A program made the translations under genes and the position numbers. Below the pieces are notes generated by a model that saw only the letters and a program-made list of their open reading frames with translations, ran no database searches and had not been told where the DNA came from. A stretch of 64,000 bases of DNA from Adineta steineri (taxonomy: Eukaryota > Rotifera > Eurotatoria > Adinetida > Adinetidae), in the NCBI GenBank assembly GCA_905250115.1, contig CAJNOI010000035.1, positions 372,001 through 436,000 on the forward strand, in the 5' to 3' direction. Below, one piece after another: positions 35,715 through 48,500 of the stretch (positions within the stretch are counted from its first letter, which is position 1; each line of letters starts with the position of its first letter).

Positions 35715-37340
35715 TAGAAATTGTATGTTCTTTTAATAGAAAGACTAATGCGTCATAAAGAACTTATGCGGATATAACTAGATGACGTGAGCAAACATAA
35801 ATGAAACATCTTTTTTTTTTCTTTGAAGTAGTACTCGTTTTTTTTCTCGTCTTTCTTTTTCTTCTAATTTAACATGTAAAGAATAGATTCCATATAAAAA
35901 ATGACGAAGAAAAGACTACTATGTAGTTAGTCAAGATGATGAGAAAGGATTTGCGAAAGAAAAAAGAAAAAAATAAGAAGCGCAAGAGATAGATGTGTCA
36001 AATATAAATCTCATAAAAGAAAATAAGAAAAGAATTTATTTAGGAAAAGATAATTCTACCGTGATAAAAATTATGTTATGATCTATATATATTATTTAAT
36101 CAAACGAACTATTTAGAAAATCAATTATACTTAGAAAGATTTATTACATAAGTTTCTTACGGAGACATTTATTTTTAATCAGACATTTATGAATGCATAT
36201 GACAACTATTAAGATTTATTTCATTATAGTCATAAACAAAAGGAAATTCTAGTCTTTTCAATGCAATTAAAGCTAGGAATATTATGCGAAAAAATTAAAA
36301 TTTAACAAAAACTTCTACTATCTATTATTTATATTAGTCATAAAATCGAGTTTAGGTTTCATATTTGTTTGCTGAAAAATAAAATATATTGATCTACACG
36401 ACTATCAGTTTATATCACCACGCAAGTGAACTGTGGAAAATAATTCACTGATTTTTGTGTTTGGAATTAGTGTATATGACAGGAGTATGAGAAACTCTGA
36501 AAAAGCAAGTACTGTTATACCTTACCTGAAAAGTTATAAGCGTGTAACTGGAATTTTAGCCTATAGTCTTGTATGCACTAAAGAATGGTATTATATAATA
36601 AACTGTTGCCTATAGGTAGAACGCTCAGTAACTAGAATGTGCCGGAAGTTCAAGTAAAAAGTATGTTCTATCATGAGATATTGAGTTCACAAATAAATAT
36701 GAGGATCTCGATTCTTTCGTAGAATGTGAAAGGTTTTTATGAATTTAATATCTTGTAAATAGAACATTTGTTTGGCCTGAAACTTTCAACAAATTCTAGC
36801 TCCTAGCAGACTTGGCTGTAGATCAAAGTTCACCATGATATATTGTCATATAATTCTGTAGGGCATATAATACTTTAACCTAAAATTTGAGTAAAACCTC
36901 TATGACTTTGTAGTAAATGTTTAGGAGTATTTGTTCTTTTACAATGTTTAATATCTAAATAGGATCCACTTTATGCATTAGTTACTCATTTTGGATGATT
37001 TTCTCGTTGATAATGAGAGTATTTGTATTAAATTTTAGAATATACTGATTAAATCATTTGTTAACTGTTTTTCTTGATCAATACAAATTTTAATTAATAT
37101 ATTTACGATTAATTAATTCTTTTTTATTATCTATCTGATCAAAATCTTTCATCTGAATGATAATATCCATTCTTATCATATTAGTCAATATATAAAAATG
37201 ATAATCACATTATTAGATTTTCGTTGCTTGAATGCAAGTTATCGATTTGTAATTTTACCTACAGCCGGATTTGAAACTTAAATGAATGCCTTCTTTTTTA
37301 TATGCCTAATATTCAAAAAAATTCATCCATTCTACCATAG

Positions 37341-37477
37341 AAACGCTTAGAACCAACTTAAGAACAGTGCACATAACTAGTGGTCGTCAGGGTGAATATC
37401 GTTGCACAGTTAATAACTTTCGTATAGTACACAGACATACAAAATTTCGTGTTCGAAAACGAATTTGCACTCTTTAG
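37341..37477 (+). pseudogene. Exon-like Ig-domain fragment
   Basis: After an acceptor-like CCATAG, an open stretch of 44 codons to a TAG reads LRTVHITSGRQGEYRCTVNNF and then a basic end (KFRVRKR). The G-x-Y-x-C-x-V-x-N pattern preceded by a hydrophobic L-x-x-x-x-I strand is the E-F strand signature of immunoglobulin I/V-set domains. No matching upstream Ig half (the first Cys and Trp) was found, apart from a dubious FRCLNASYRF at about 37219-37248. It could be a terminal exon of an unrecognised gene or a relic. Confidence 0.35.
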
Positions 37478-38623
37478 AAATGATTATATAAGATGGATGT
37501 AGATGTGGATATGATGCAAGTGTCTCTAAAAAGAGAGGTGATAATATTTCTGCTCATATACACATTCATTTATCTCTCATCAATATGCATACTCACCTTC
37601 GAGATCTAAGTATACTGAATTACTTTCTCGGATATATATATATGTCTATTTTTATTCTGATTTCTAAATTTACTAACTATCGAACTAAAATGTAGATAGC
37701 AATGAAATCAAAAGTCATTAGAACTGAGAAATGATGTGTGAATATTTAATGAACAAGTGTTATAGATGGGCGACTGTTTGACAAGTAAACATCTGTTTTA
37801 AAGGAGCTAGACAAGTATGTTACAAGCAACTGATTTATATCCATTTAAAATATTCTACCGATTTCGAGATTTATCTACAAACAAAATTTCAGATGAAATA
37901 AGTTTAGATTGATTTTAGTCATTCAAATGCATGACATTCTTTTATAACAATCTATAAAATGAATATTAATTGGAAAATTTCTTATTTTATTATACATAGT
38001 TATTTGAGCCTTAAATTCATTATCAACCTCCGTAGATAAAAAATAAAATATAAATTCAACAGCTCCACTTTTCTCATTTATACAGTTTAGAAAAAGGATT
38101 TAAACTGCTTACATATATTTTTTTTCTTCCTATTAGTAATTTAAGATTCAGATTAAACTTGTACATGAAAATAATAATCTAGCTTTAAAATAAATTTTCA
38201 AATGCTTGTTAACATATAATATTTTTTTGCTAGAAATCTATTTTTACAATTTCTAATACAAAACGTAACAATAAGAATTTTTCATTGTCATATCATAATT
38301 TCATTTGAATAAAAGCATACAGTGTTGAATATAAATATGTATATCAAACAATCTCAGTTATCGACATGTATAAATACGTGTTAACAGGAAATTGATCCTA
38401 TTTGGTAGTAATCAAAATGTAATCATTATCTTTTCGTTGATCGAAATGTCAATAAAAAAAATCTTACTTTCTAAAATAGAATAAGAACAATTTTCTCTAC
38501 ATTAAATGATTAACCGAATTAGTAAGTAAATCAATATTGATTTACTTCTATTTTCACGAATAACACCTTTTTATGTAGGTGTAAATTAAAATGAATCATA
38601 TAATAATTCGTTTATTTTTTTAG

Positions 38624-38712
38624 AATATTTATTTAATCAACCATTATCATGATCAACAAGTAGTAGTAGTCGTTCATCAAATATAAACACAACACTGAAC
38701 TTTGATCATTAG
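38624..38712 (+). pseudogene. Exon-like fragment with one internal TGA
   Basis: Following a TTTTTTTAG acceptor-like site, the frame reads YLFNQPLS, a TGA, then STSSSSRSSNINTTLNFDH and a TAG. Codon use resembles the real genes nearby, but the TGA interrupts it. It could be a decayed last exon of a host gene or chance. Confidence 0.2.
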
Positions 38713-39497
38713 CGATGGAAACATATCAATCGGATTAGACATGTTTGCTAACAAGCTTTTGAACATTTCATACTGAACTGTTTTGTTTGAATAGAAAAGT
38801 TATTCAGTTGACTTTTGGAACGTTCGAAAAAAAAGAAGAATGATAGAAATTGTTCGTTGATGAGAATTATTCTTATACCGTTAAAATAATCATTTATCTT
38901 TAAATCTATTTCTTTTAAGAAATTTGACAATGCTATTCGAGATCAACTATCTTAGATGAAAAAGACGTATCTAAAAGTGTGACCGATTTGCTCAGCATGT
39001 TCGAATTTGTTAAAAAAAAGAAGAAGAAGAAGAAATTTTCTTTTTCTTTCTCGCTTTTTCTATTGATTGATACAGAAAGAAATTTGATCTTCAATGACGC
39101 AAGCATATATGCATACGCGTGCATCAAGTAAGATAAACTTATAACAATGTTTGTATCGATCATCGACTGCTAAAGCTCAGTCTCATTCCAAGAATAACAA
39201 AACAAAACACTATGTGGGCTTTTTTTTTCTTCATCTTCGTCCATCAGTTACGATCCAATTTCAACTGATCATCATCACGCAAGTCCTTTTATTCATACAC
39301 TTAACACGCTAAAGGTACATCTCATATTTCAAGTTCTTGTCTCTCTCTCTCACTTATGCATACATAAACTACTTAATCTTAATATTGACATATCGTGCTT
39401 ACTCATTTCTATATTATTAAACAAAAGAAACGTTTTTTTTTCTCCTGTATATCTGATCTTTTAAGAAAAAGAAAAAAAAAACGCGCAGAAAAAAAAA

Positions 39498-40751
39498 TTA
39501 AAGTGAATGATAATCTCTTATAATAGTTGCTGATCGCGAATCAATCATGTCCGTTGATGATTTAATTGGATGATGATGTTGATAATGTTGTTGTTGTTGT
39601 TGCTGTTGTACATGAGGAAAACAATTCGGAAAATCGATATGAAAATGTTCATTTGTATTTAAATTTGTTGTTAAACCTAATGGTGCTCGTGTTGTTGGTT
39701 CACTATTTGTTGATCCAAGATCATCTAATGAATTCTCACCATTATGTGAAGGACTTATATCAATCGTTTTTCTAAAAAAAGAAAATAAGACAAAAATAAT
39801 ATAGATTCATTTTTCTACACCTACGTGAAATCTTTTCTTCTTATCAGCATGAAATATTATCAAAAGAAATATGCGTAACTCTGATCTTCTCTCAAAGAAG
39901 AGACATTGTTTGTTATTCTCTTCAATTAGCAAGTCTTTTCTCAATATAAAAAAAATAATCAATGTCAATCAAACACACACGCACACACACACACACATAT
40001 ATAGAAAAACTTTTGTTTATATACACATCTGTTATTCATTAAAAAGAAAATACAACAACTTGCCTATCATTTGTTTCTGATGCTCGATCACGTTGTCGTC
40101 GATTTTTAAACCAATTTGATACTTGTGTTGTTGTTAAACTAGTTGTTTCAGCTAATTCACGTTTTTCTCTTGGTGACGGATAAGGATTATGTAGATACCA
40201 ATCACGTAAAGTATTACGTGATCTTTCTTTAAAACAATAACTTGTCTCTTCTCCATCCCATATGGTACGTGGTAAAGGAAATTTTCGTCGTACACGATAT
40301 TTACCAACAGCACCTAATGGTCTTCCACGTAGTTTTTCCGCTTCATTATAATGTGCTTGTAACCACAATTGTTGTAATTGTGGATGACTACATGGTGCAA
40401 ATTGATAACGTTCTAAAATATGATAAAGTTCACGATAGTTTCCTCGACGAAATGCAACAACTGCTTTTGCTTTTACAACACTTTCATGATTATGAAAATG
40501 TTCACATGTTGGTAATGTCCATAAAAAATCACCTGAAGAATAAAAAACACCAAACACTTGTTATTCTATATTTTGTAGTTTAAAAGAAATTTACCGAGCC
40601 GTTGAATATCATTACTTTGTTGAAGTACTTCACATACACAGGCAACTTGTTCTGGAGTAAAAATACTACCTATTGTGTTGCTTGTTGGTGGTGTATTGAT
40701 GTTAGTGAAACCAGCGGTCGTCGTTGTTGGTATCGGATTGCTTTCGAGCAT
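39498..40751 (-). CDS. SIX1/2 (sine oculis) homeobox transcription factor
   Basis: Three exons join in frame: 40595-40751, 40064-40532 and 39498-39771, giving 299 residues. The SIX domain starts [17 protein letters not shown] (~30) and continues [21 protein letters not shown] and [20 protein letters not shown]. It runs into a homeodomain with the SIX-type start [11 protein letters not shown] and [12 protein letters not shown], and helix 3 [23 protein letters not shown] and the SIX-domain residues place it in the SIX1/2 subgroup. These factors act with Eya and Dach in sensory-organ and muscle specification. The last exon encodes a His/Gln-rich tail ([14 protein letters not shown]). Intron 2 (39772-40063) uses a GC donor (AG/GCAAGT). 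The start chosen, MLESNPI, follows TTTTAG by 11 bp. Confidence 0.95.
39972..39997. repeat. (CA)n microsatellite in SIX intron 2
   Basis: An ACACAC run with one CG interruption lies within the GC-AG intron. Confidence 0.8.
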
Positions 40752-42895
40752 TAGAAAAGAACTAAAAGAAAGAACAAAAAAAAAAGATAATCGGATCCAC
40801 TCTTCTTTTTGTTTTTTTGTGTAATAGTAATAGACACCAATCGATAGATGAAATAAATGTGATAGAGAGAGAACGAAATAAATGATTAATTCTTCTTTTC
40901 TCACGTATTCAATTTTAAATCAAAGGCAACACAACGAACGATAGACGAATTGAAGCACGAAAAGAAGAAAAAATCAAATCGATTCTTCTATATATAGATA
41001 GATGAATCAATGGTATAGTACTACTCAATTAAATATATGTGTATCGTCTTCAATTTCTTCTATTGATACTCATCATGTTCGATGGAAATAGGATCGAGTT
41101 TTTAATCGCATTACAACAACAACATACACATTCAGCTATGATGATCAGCCCTATTTCTCTCTCTCTCCCTCTCTCTCTCTTTCGGTCGACTTGATGGATT
41201 AAGTGGCGGACTGTGAGAATGTATACGAACGATACTCTCTCTCTCTCCCGCTCTCTCTCCCGCTCTCTCTTTCTCTTTTTCTCTCAGCGGTAATATTGGT
41301 AGTGAGGCCGACAATAATTTTGTCTCTCTCTCTAACTCTTTCTTGATTTTTTTCTTCTTCCTCGTCTATATATTGTTGTTATTGTTATTTGGCAAAAGAA
41401 AAAAAGATGATTTGCTGCAAGTCATTTTTCTTTTCTCGCTTTCGCTCTCTCTTTCTTTCCGACGACAAATTTATGGGTGAATATGTTGAACGATAGGCGA
41501 CATTAATATATGATGACAAATATGAACCAATCGGTGTATAGGAATCAGAAAAAAAGGAGAAAAGAAGAAAATTTCCTTTTTTTTATGTATATGTATATTC
41601 TTGGCATGAAACAAGTGGATCTAACGACTACACATTATGAATATAATGGTGGTAATATCAACATCGATATTTCTTTCTTTCTTTTTCTTTCTCTTTTTTA
41701 TTCGCCTTGATATCTATGTGTATATGCACCGATCATCATATATATATATATATATATACAACATACACTATCGCAGTGAAAAGAAGATAATTGACAGTAA
41801 ACAGCTGTGCTTTATGTGTGTACACATAGATATATATAAAGAACATATTCTTGTCTATCATCATCAAGAGTCAGTGCTATACTTGGTTCATGATGCCATC
41901 ATTTTCTGAGAAGAATAGTGTATATATATGCATGCATATGTATAACGACGACATTCTCTCTCATAGTTTTTTTCTTCTCATACACGCCAACACACATTTT
42001 GAAAGACGCATGACTCTTCTCAAATTTCAAAAAAGCAAATTTGCTTTCTTCTTCTATACGCGACAGCTGTTGGACAAATGGCAAAATTAGAGATGCTTGT
42101 CGTTGCCGTTTATGCATTTCCATTCGATCAAGATGCGACAAGAGCATTAAATATATACAATATCAAATAAAAAGAATGTTGATGTGACATGCGCGATTGG
42201 TGACAACTTTTTTTTCTTTTATAAAAGAAATTGTATGAAATTTTTTATGATTGGTGGAAATTTAACTAAAAAAAACGACGTAGAAACTTTTCGTTTATAC
42301 TATTAATAGAAATCTGTTAGGATGAAACAGACAATTCCGATCAAAACTAAAGAAATTCTATATAAAACTGACGTTCAAAGATAAATAGCTGTTTTTTTAA
42401 AAATTAAACAGAGAAGAATGATTATTAGCTTTATCCATCTACATTCTTGTGATTATTGATGTTATTATTAACATATTTCGGAAAGAGTTACAGCATCATT
42501 GATCATGTTCTTATCAAGTTAAATAGTTTTTAATAAATAATTAAGATTATATTCAGCAATCAACTATAATCTATATTTCATATATAGATTAGACTATCTT
42601 TAGATTTCTTTGAATTCAACTCTTAAACTAATTTCCATGAAAATATCTTCAAATATATGCACTAGGTTAATATATCAAATAACAGTTCTATGTATAAAAT
42701 TTCACGTTATTTGATGTTTCAATCAGGTTGTAGTAATTAAATTTTTCTATTTATAAATATGATTATTTTAAGATATATTAAATTGTTTATTTATTGAATA
42801 CATTCTATCTACAATTTTGTTCATTTCTCAACACTACAGGTCAGACACACCGGTGCATAAATAAGAAGAAAAAAAAACAAAATCATTATTTTGAT
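40752..42895. other. Intergenic region upstream of SIX, rich in simple repeats
   Basis: This 2.1-kb region is the 5' flank of SIX and the 3' flank of OXCT1. It carries polypyrimidine (CT)n tracts (41156-41340) and a (TA)n tract (41739-41758). No gene was recognised, and open frames here come from the repeats. SIX promoter elements are expected but none can be named. Confidence 0.55.
41156..41340. repeat. (CT)n-rich tracts upstream of SIX
   Basis: Several CT runs (41156-41181, 41234-41286, about 41320-41340) are separated by short unique DNA, all about 400-590 bp upstream of the SIX start codon. Read in the SIX direction they are GAGA-type repeats. GAGA-like elements can act in promoters, but no such role is shown. 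Confidence 0.75.
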
Positions 42896-45089
42896 CTATT
42901 TGTTTTGAACTTGTTGCATTGGCTTGACAGTATCAGAAATCTAAAAATGAAAAATTTTTTTAATAAAAAATAATAATCGAATAGTTTTTTCTATTTACAA
43001 TAATTGGACAACCAGTAAATTTAATAATATCATCTTTTGTATATCCATCAGCAATTTCAGTTAAAATTAATCCTTTTTCTGGATTTACTTCAAAAACACA
43101 TTTTTCTGTTATAATTAAATCAACAACAGATTTGCCTGTTAATGGTAATGTACATTCTGGAAGGATTTTTGATGAACCATCCTAATAAAGTATGTTATTA
43201 TTATTAGTATTATTAAGGAAATATTTTACTTTTGCATTATGCTCCATTGTAACAACAACTTTTGTTCGACCACTACCAACTAAATCCATTGCGCCACCCA
43301 TTCCTTTGATTAATTTTCCTGGTATCATCCAATTAGCTAAATCACCATATTGAGAAACTTGCATTGCGCCGAGCATTGTTAAATCAATATGACCACCGCG
43401 AATCATAGCAAATGAATCATCACTTGAAAAGAATGAAGCTCCAGGGAGTACAGTGACGGTTTCTTTACCAGCATTGATTAAATCTGGATCTTCTTCTCCT
43501 TCATATGGAAATGGACCCTAAATAAAGAAAAATTGATTTTTAATCTTTATTCTCATTATTGACTTACTAAACCTAAAATACCATTTTCACTTTGTAAATG
43601 TACTGTTAAACCATTTGGAATAAAATTTGAAGCCAACATAGGAATACCTACAAATAATTTGTTAATCTATCATTCAATGATTAGATTTACCTATTCCTAA
43701 ATTAGCATACATTCCATCAGTAAATTCTAGAGCAGCTCGTCGGATAATACGTTCTCTTGCAGCATCATCTTTTTTCTTTTTCGAACCACCTGGTTGTCCT
43801 CCAGCTGATAATGAATCTCGTTTACGTACAGTTCGACGCTAAAGACAAACAAATCTTTCTCATCTATCGTATTTTTTTATTAAAAAGATATTTCACCTCA
43901 ATACGTTTTTCATATTGATTTCCTTTGATAATTCGATGTACAAATATATTTGGAATATGAATTTCATCTGGTTTTAAATCACCAACTTCAACAATTTCTT
44001 CAACTTCAACAATCGTACATTTAGCTGCTTTACACATTGTAGAATTAAAATTTCGTGCAGATTTTCTAATTTATTCACAAAAACAAGTTTTTCATAAGTC
44101 GAAATTTATTATATTTTTATCTTACTGAAATATAAGATTTCCAAGACGATCGGCTTTCCATGCTTTAACAAGAGCAAAATCACCAACAATAGCATCTTCT
44201 AATACATATTGTCGATCATTATAAATACGAATCTATATTGTATTTTCATTAGATATGTCTATTATATAATTGATTCATTACTTCTTTTAATGGACTTTCA
44301 ATAATTGGTTTTCTTGAAGTCTTATCATATTTAATTGGTGCACCACCTTGTTGAATCAATGTACCAAAACCAGTTGGAGTGAAGAATGCTGGAATTCCGG
44401 CACCACCAGCGCGAATCTTTTCTGCTAATGTTCCCTAATATAGTTAAAAAAAAAAGAAAGGTCGTCTAACAAAACAAAAGAATTCTTTCATACCTGTGGG
44501 GTTAATTCTACTTCAAGTTCTCCATCTACAAACAAACGCAAAAAGGGAAAACTAATAAGCAGAAAAAATCTTTTAATAAACTATACTTAAGTATTGTCGT
44601 TCAAATTCTGCATTTTCACCAACATATGACGAAATCATACGCTTAATCTTTAGAAATAAAAATTAGAACGTACGAAGATATATTGAACAAAACAAACTTG
44701 TTTTGTTTTTAAAAGTAAACCAAGACCAAAATCATCAACACCACAATTATTTGAAACAACTATTAAATCTTTTTGACCAGTTTTAAGTAATGCTTTGATT
44801 AAATTTTCTGGAATACCACATAATCCAAATCCTAAATATAATATTATTATTTAAAAGAAGAGAAGAACAAAGAATCTTTTTACCTCCAACAAGTAATTTA
44901 GCACCATGTGGAATATCTTGTACAGCTTCATGAAAATCTTCGTAGATTTTTTTCTGACTTGTTGATGTTTTTGAGAGACTTCGTATTGAATACTTAAAAG
45001 AAAACAAAGAATATAGAGAATTTTGATTATTTTATATATACCGAATATAATGTAGATCGTATAAATGAAGATGTTACTCTTGTTAACAT
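42896..45089 (-). CDS. OXCT1: Succinyl-CoA:3-oxoacid CoA-transferase (SCOT)
   Basis: Thirteen exons join in frame: 45042-45089, 44884-44992, 44698-44831, 44587-44647, 44494-44525, 44282-44434, 44126-44232, 43897-44065, 43691-43838, 43568-43647, 43230-43517, 42999-43181 and 42896-42940. They give 518 residues (human 520). The start [16 protein letters not shown] is a mitochondrial presequence. The alpha-like half carries [19 protein letters not shown] and [17 protein letters not shown] basic linker ([16 protein letters not shown]) leads to the beta-like half with [22 protein letters not shown] (its Glu is the catalytic residue of the family) and [18 protein letters not shown]. The enzyme transfers CoA from succinyl-CoA to acetoacetate in ketone-body use. 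Everything needed for activity is present. An acceptor-like AAAG lies 7 bp before the ATG. Confidence 0.97.
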
Positions 45090-45536
45090 GATCTAACTTT
45101 AAATAAAAAAAAATGAAATAATTTAAAATATGTTTTCTTATTTATTTTAGCAATAAAAAAAGAATCTTATATATACACATCCACACAGATATTTATTTTG
45201 TCTTCTGTTTTTCTTTTGTCGAAGAAATTTTTAAATAAATGTGTGCATATATATGTTAAATAGATAGTTTTGTCTTAGGATTAAATTGTTTTGCCTATAG
45301 AGTATAGAAGTTTTAAACATGTCCAAGATAAAGATAAAACAAACAGAAAAAGAAAAATAATAACTATAGAAATAATAATCACTGTGTTTCAAGAGAAGAA
45401 GAAGAAAAACAACAACAACAACAACAACAACAACAATAATAATAATAATAATAGGATTAAAATTTGCACAGTGATACAATTAGTACGGAATGTATTTATG
45501 TGAACAGACTGAGTTTAAGAAAGGAATGATAAGATC
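45090..45536. other. Intergenic between ARFGEF 3' end and OXCT1
   Basis: This 447-bp spacer holds a (CAA)n(TAA)n microsatellite at 45409-45453 and nothing else recognisable. Confidence 0.55.
45409..45453. repeat. (AAC)n(AAT)n microsatellite
   Basis: About ten AAC units are followed by six AAT units. A run of Asn codons in one frame and poly-Val/Ile on the other strand are artefacts of it. Confidence 0.9.
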
Positions 45537-48500
45537 TTATGAATTCGTATTAGTTGATACACTGTTCACATGAAATACACGACCAACACGAAGTAGAAAT
45601 TCTCGTAATATATAACGTAATTCAGGTTTTAAATCAAATACAACTGCTTCAGCTGCATATGTATAGATTTCAGCTGAAAAATATTTGAACTAAAAAAAAC
45701 AAGAAGAAAAAGAATTAAAAACAACAGAATCGTTATTTTTTTTTATAAATTTTACTCGTTCTTCGTTTAATTTAAGAAATTTGGTAAATATTAAAATAAG
45801 TACATTTGTCCACGCGTCACGATGACTTTCAGATTGTAATGCAACATAATATTCCAAGCTATCACGTGCCAATCTATAAATTAAATCAAGATTTTTTCAA
45901 ACAACTTTACCAAAGAAATATATTATATGAATTTATAATTAATTATGACGATGCATGTTTTATTGTAAGTAAAATAGATCGATCGCTAAGTCATGCTATC
46001 AGTGTTTTATCTAGATTTCGCTTTTCGGATGGGCGGCATTCATCCAGCGCCCATCCGGACTAGTGGCGTAACCAGGAATTTAAGAATGATGGAGCTCAGT
46101 CCCAAAACTGTCTAGTCTTTTGGATTTTTTGATTGACAAGTTCAGTAAATAAAAAGTCCAGGTGATGAGGCTTAAACACTGTGATGGGGTAAAGCTCCAT
46201 CTGACCCTAGTGTGGTTACGCCACTAATCCGGACCATCTCTAGATATACAGCTAGTGTATTTTCTTGGGTGGGCAGATCGAATATTAAGGTGAGCGGCGC
46301 ACACCCACTGGATAAAACACTACATGCTATTTCTAATCGACTCTAGCGTTCTGACAAATAACTACCAAGTATTATACTTGTCAATCTTAAATATATTATG
46401 AGAATCTTTAATTTAATACTACATACTTGAGAATTCGTCGTTTAAGTATATCAGTTGAGTTATTTCTATCTGGATCAGAATATAATCGAAAAAGAATGCG
46501 AATTGCACATGCAATACTATGAGTTTCTTGTGATAATAGATTTGGTTTTGCTTTTCCTCGATATCCTAAAAACAAATATATATATTATCTAATAGAAAAT
46601 CAAATTATAAATTTTACCAGCTTTCCATAAAAGATTTCTTTGTTCATGATTAGAATTAAATGTTCGAGCAAACATATGTGATTCAATAAGGCAATCAATT
46701 AAAAGTAATAATTGATCAATATGCATATTATTATACATTCCATTATTATCATGTGATTCATCTGATTGAGAAAAATGTGTTAAATTCTGTTGTCCCGATG
46801 GTGTATTTGCCAAAGCCTAAAATAAATTTATTAAAAATACAGTTCTTGTACGATTAATTTAAATAAAAAGAGCAAACATGCATATAAAACCCATATCCCC
46901 AGAATTATTATTAAATACCTTAGTTTGAAACCAAGTTAATTTCTAGACGAATATGTTAATTAGTTAGCGAGCAGTTTAGTATTGAAAATATTTTAGCAAA
47001 ATTCTTCTATGTAACTTACATGTGCAATTGCTATATTTTGTAAATCTTCTTTTTTGCTTGTTGATGGATAAAAAATAATATTATCGATTGTTTGTATAAG
47101 TTCTAATTGTACAATACATTTGATTGTTATTATTTGAAAAAGACGAAAATCTGATTGATTTTCTAATTCAAAAAAAAAAGGAAAGAATTAATTTAAGTTT
47201 TTAAGAATTAGTTTTCTCATACTTGGTCGTTCGGTACTATTAGCATGTGATAGTCGATTATTTGAATTTAATTCTTGATGATCCGATGTACCACTATTTA
47301 CACTAGCTACACTACCAGCTCGTGCCATACGATGATGTTGATTTGCAGCAGATTCAACAGCAGCATAATCAAATGAACTATCTGTTCGATCAAGTAACTA
47401 ATCGAAAAGATATTATATAATTTTAAAAGAATAAATAAGATGTATTTATATATATTTACACTTGTTTCATTGATAGTTGTCATTCCAGACGATTCAGCAT
47501 CGGGTCGCCATGTCATTAGACTAGAATAGAAGTTTTATATTTAATCTATATATCATACATTCTAAAGAAAATCTATTTTATTGTCTCGATAGTAACACAT
47601 TTAATAAGTCCTATATCGATATATTCATTTTATATTCTAGATAGAAAGAACTTACGATTCAGGTAATGTTGAACGAAAAATTTCTAATATACAAGCACAT
47701 GTTCTTTCCCAAATAAGTGGATTAAAACGTTGTCCACAAGAGATAACAAAATTTTCTAAACAATTTGTTCCTGATTTTGCTAAGATTTCATTATCTACAA
47801 AATATTGAAATAATTATTAATTTTACTGATTTTTCAATGCATTTCATTACCTTGATTAACACACCATTTCAATTGTAAATAAAGGTCGTTTACAAGAGGT
47901 TCCGAGATTTCATCATAAAATTGTGTAAATACATCAACAATTGCATATAAAGCATGATTACATGTTGTTGTCATCCATTCAATTTTCTTCAGAAATAAAT
48001 GAAGTTATTAAAACGAATAAAAATATTCAAAAAATGTTACTTCAATTTGTGTATCGGGTAATTTCATATTATCAAATATACGAAAAACAACATTGAATAA
48101 TTCTCTCCACCAATTTTGACTGAATGTTTCACCATAATTTTTCATTATTTCAAACATAACTGTCAATGCTCTAGAGAAAATAAAAGTAATGTATTAATAC
48201 ATGAGATTATGCTAAGAAAAATAAATCTAACAAGGAAATATATTCAAATATTTCCACTATGAGTGTTACTCATGATAAATTCGAAAAACCTTAAACAAAC
48301 TCATAGCATATTAATTGCAAGTTGTCAATAGAAAAATTGAACCCTACAAAAGGTAGCTCTGATGTTTTTAGAATACTTTAAGAGATTCTCTTCTCTATAT
48401 ACTAGATTTTAGCTATTTGTTACATAAATCTGCTTCACGCTAATATTCGATACGTCGAGTAATGATTAATCCTCTGATCTAAATTTTCCAACTGAATCAG

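Larger units (their letters stand above)
35715..39497. other. Large gene-poor region with a few exon-like remnants
   Basis: This 3.8-kb AT-rich gap lies between the RD3-like gene and SIX. No complete gene was recognised. Two plus-strand exon-like islands stand out and are listed separately: an Ig-like fragment at 37341-37477 and a Ser-rich piece at 38624-38712. The region may also contain regulatory DNA for the SIX gene, since it lies in that gene's 3' flank. Confidence 0.5.

Noticed and set aside
36433-36615. 60-codon plus-strand ORF
   Set aside because: No domain, no neighbouring exons in phase and average AT-rich composition; taken as chance.
41132-41314. Minus-strand ORF rich in Glu/Arg
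   Set aside because: It is a translation of the CT microsatellite and has no coding character outside it.
45231-45503. Overlapping ORFs on both strands with poly-Val or poly-Asn
   Set aside because: Both are artefacts of the (AAC)n(AAT)n repeat at 45409-45453.
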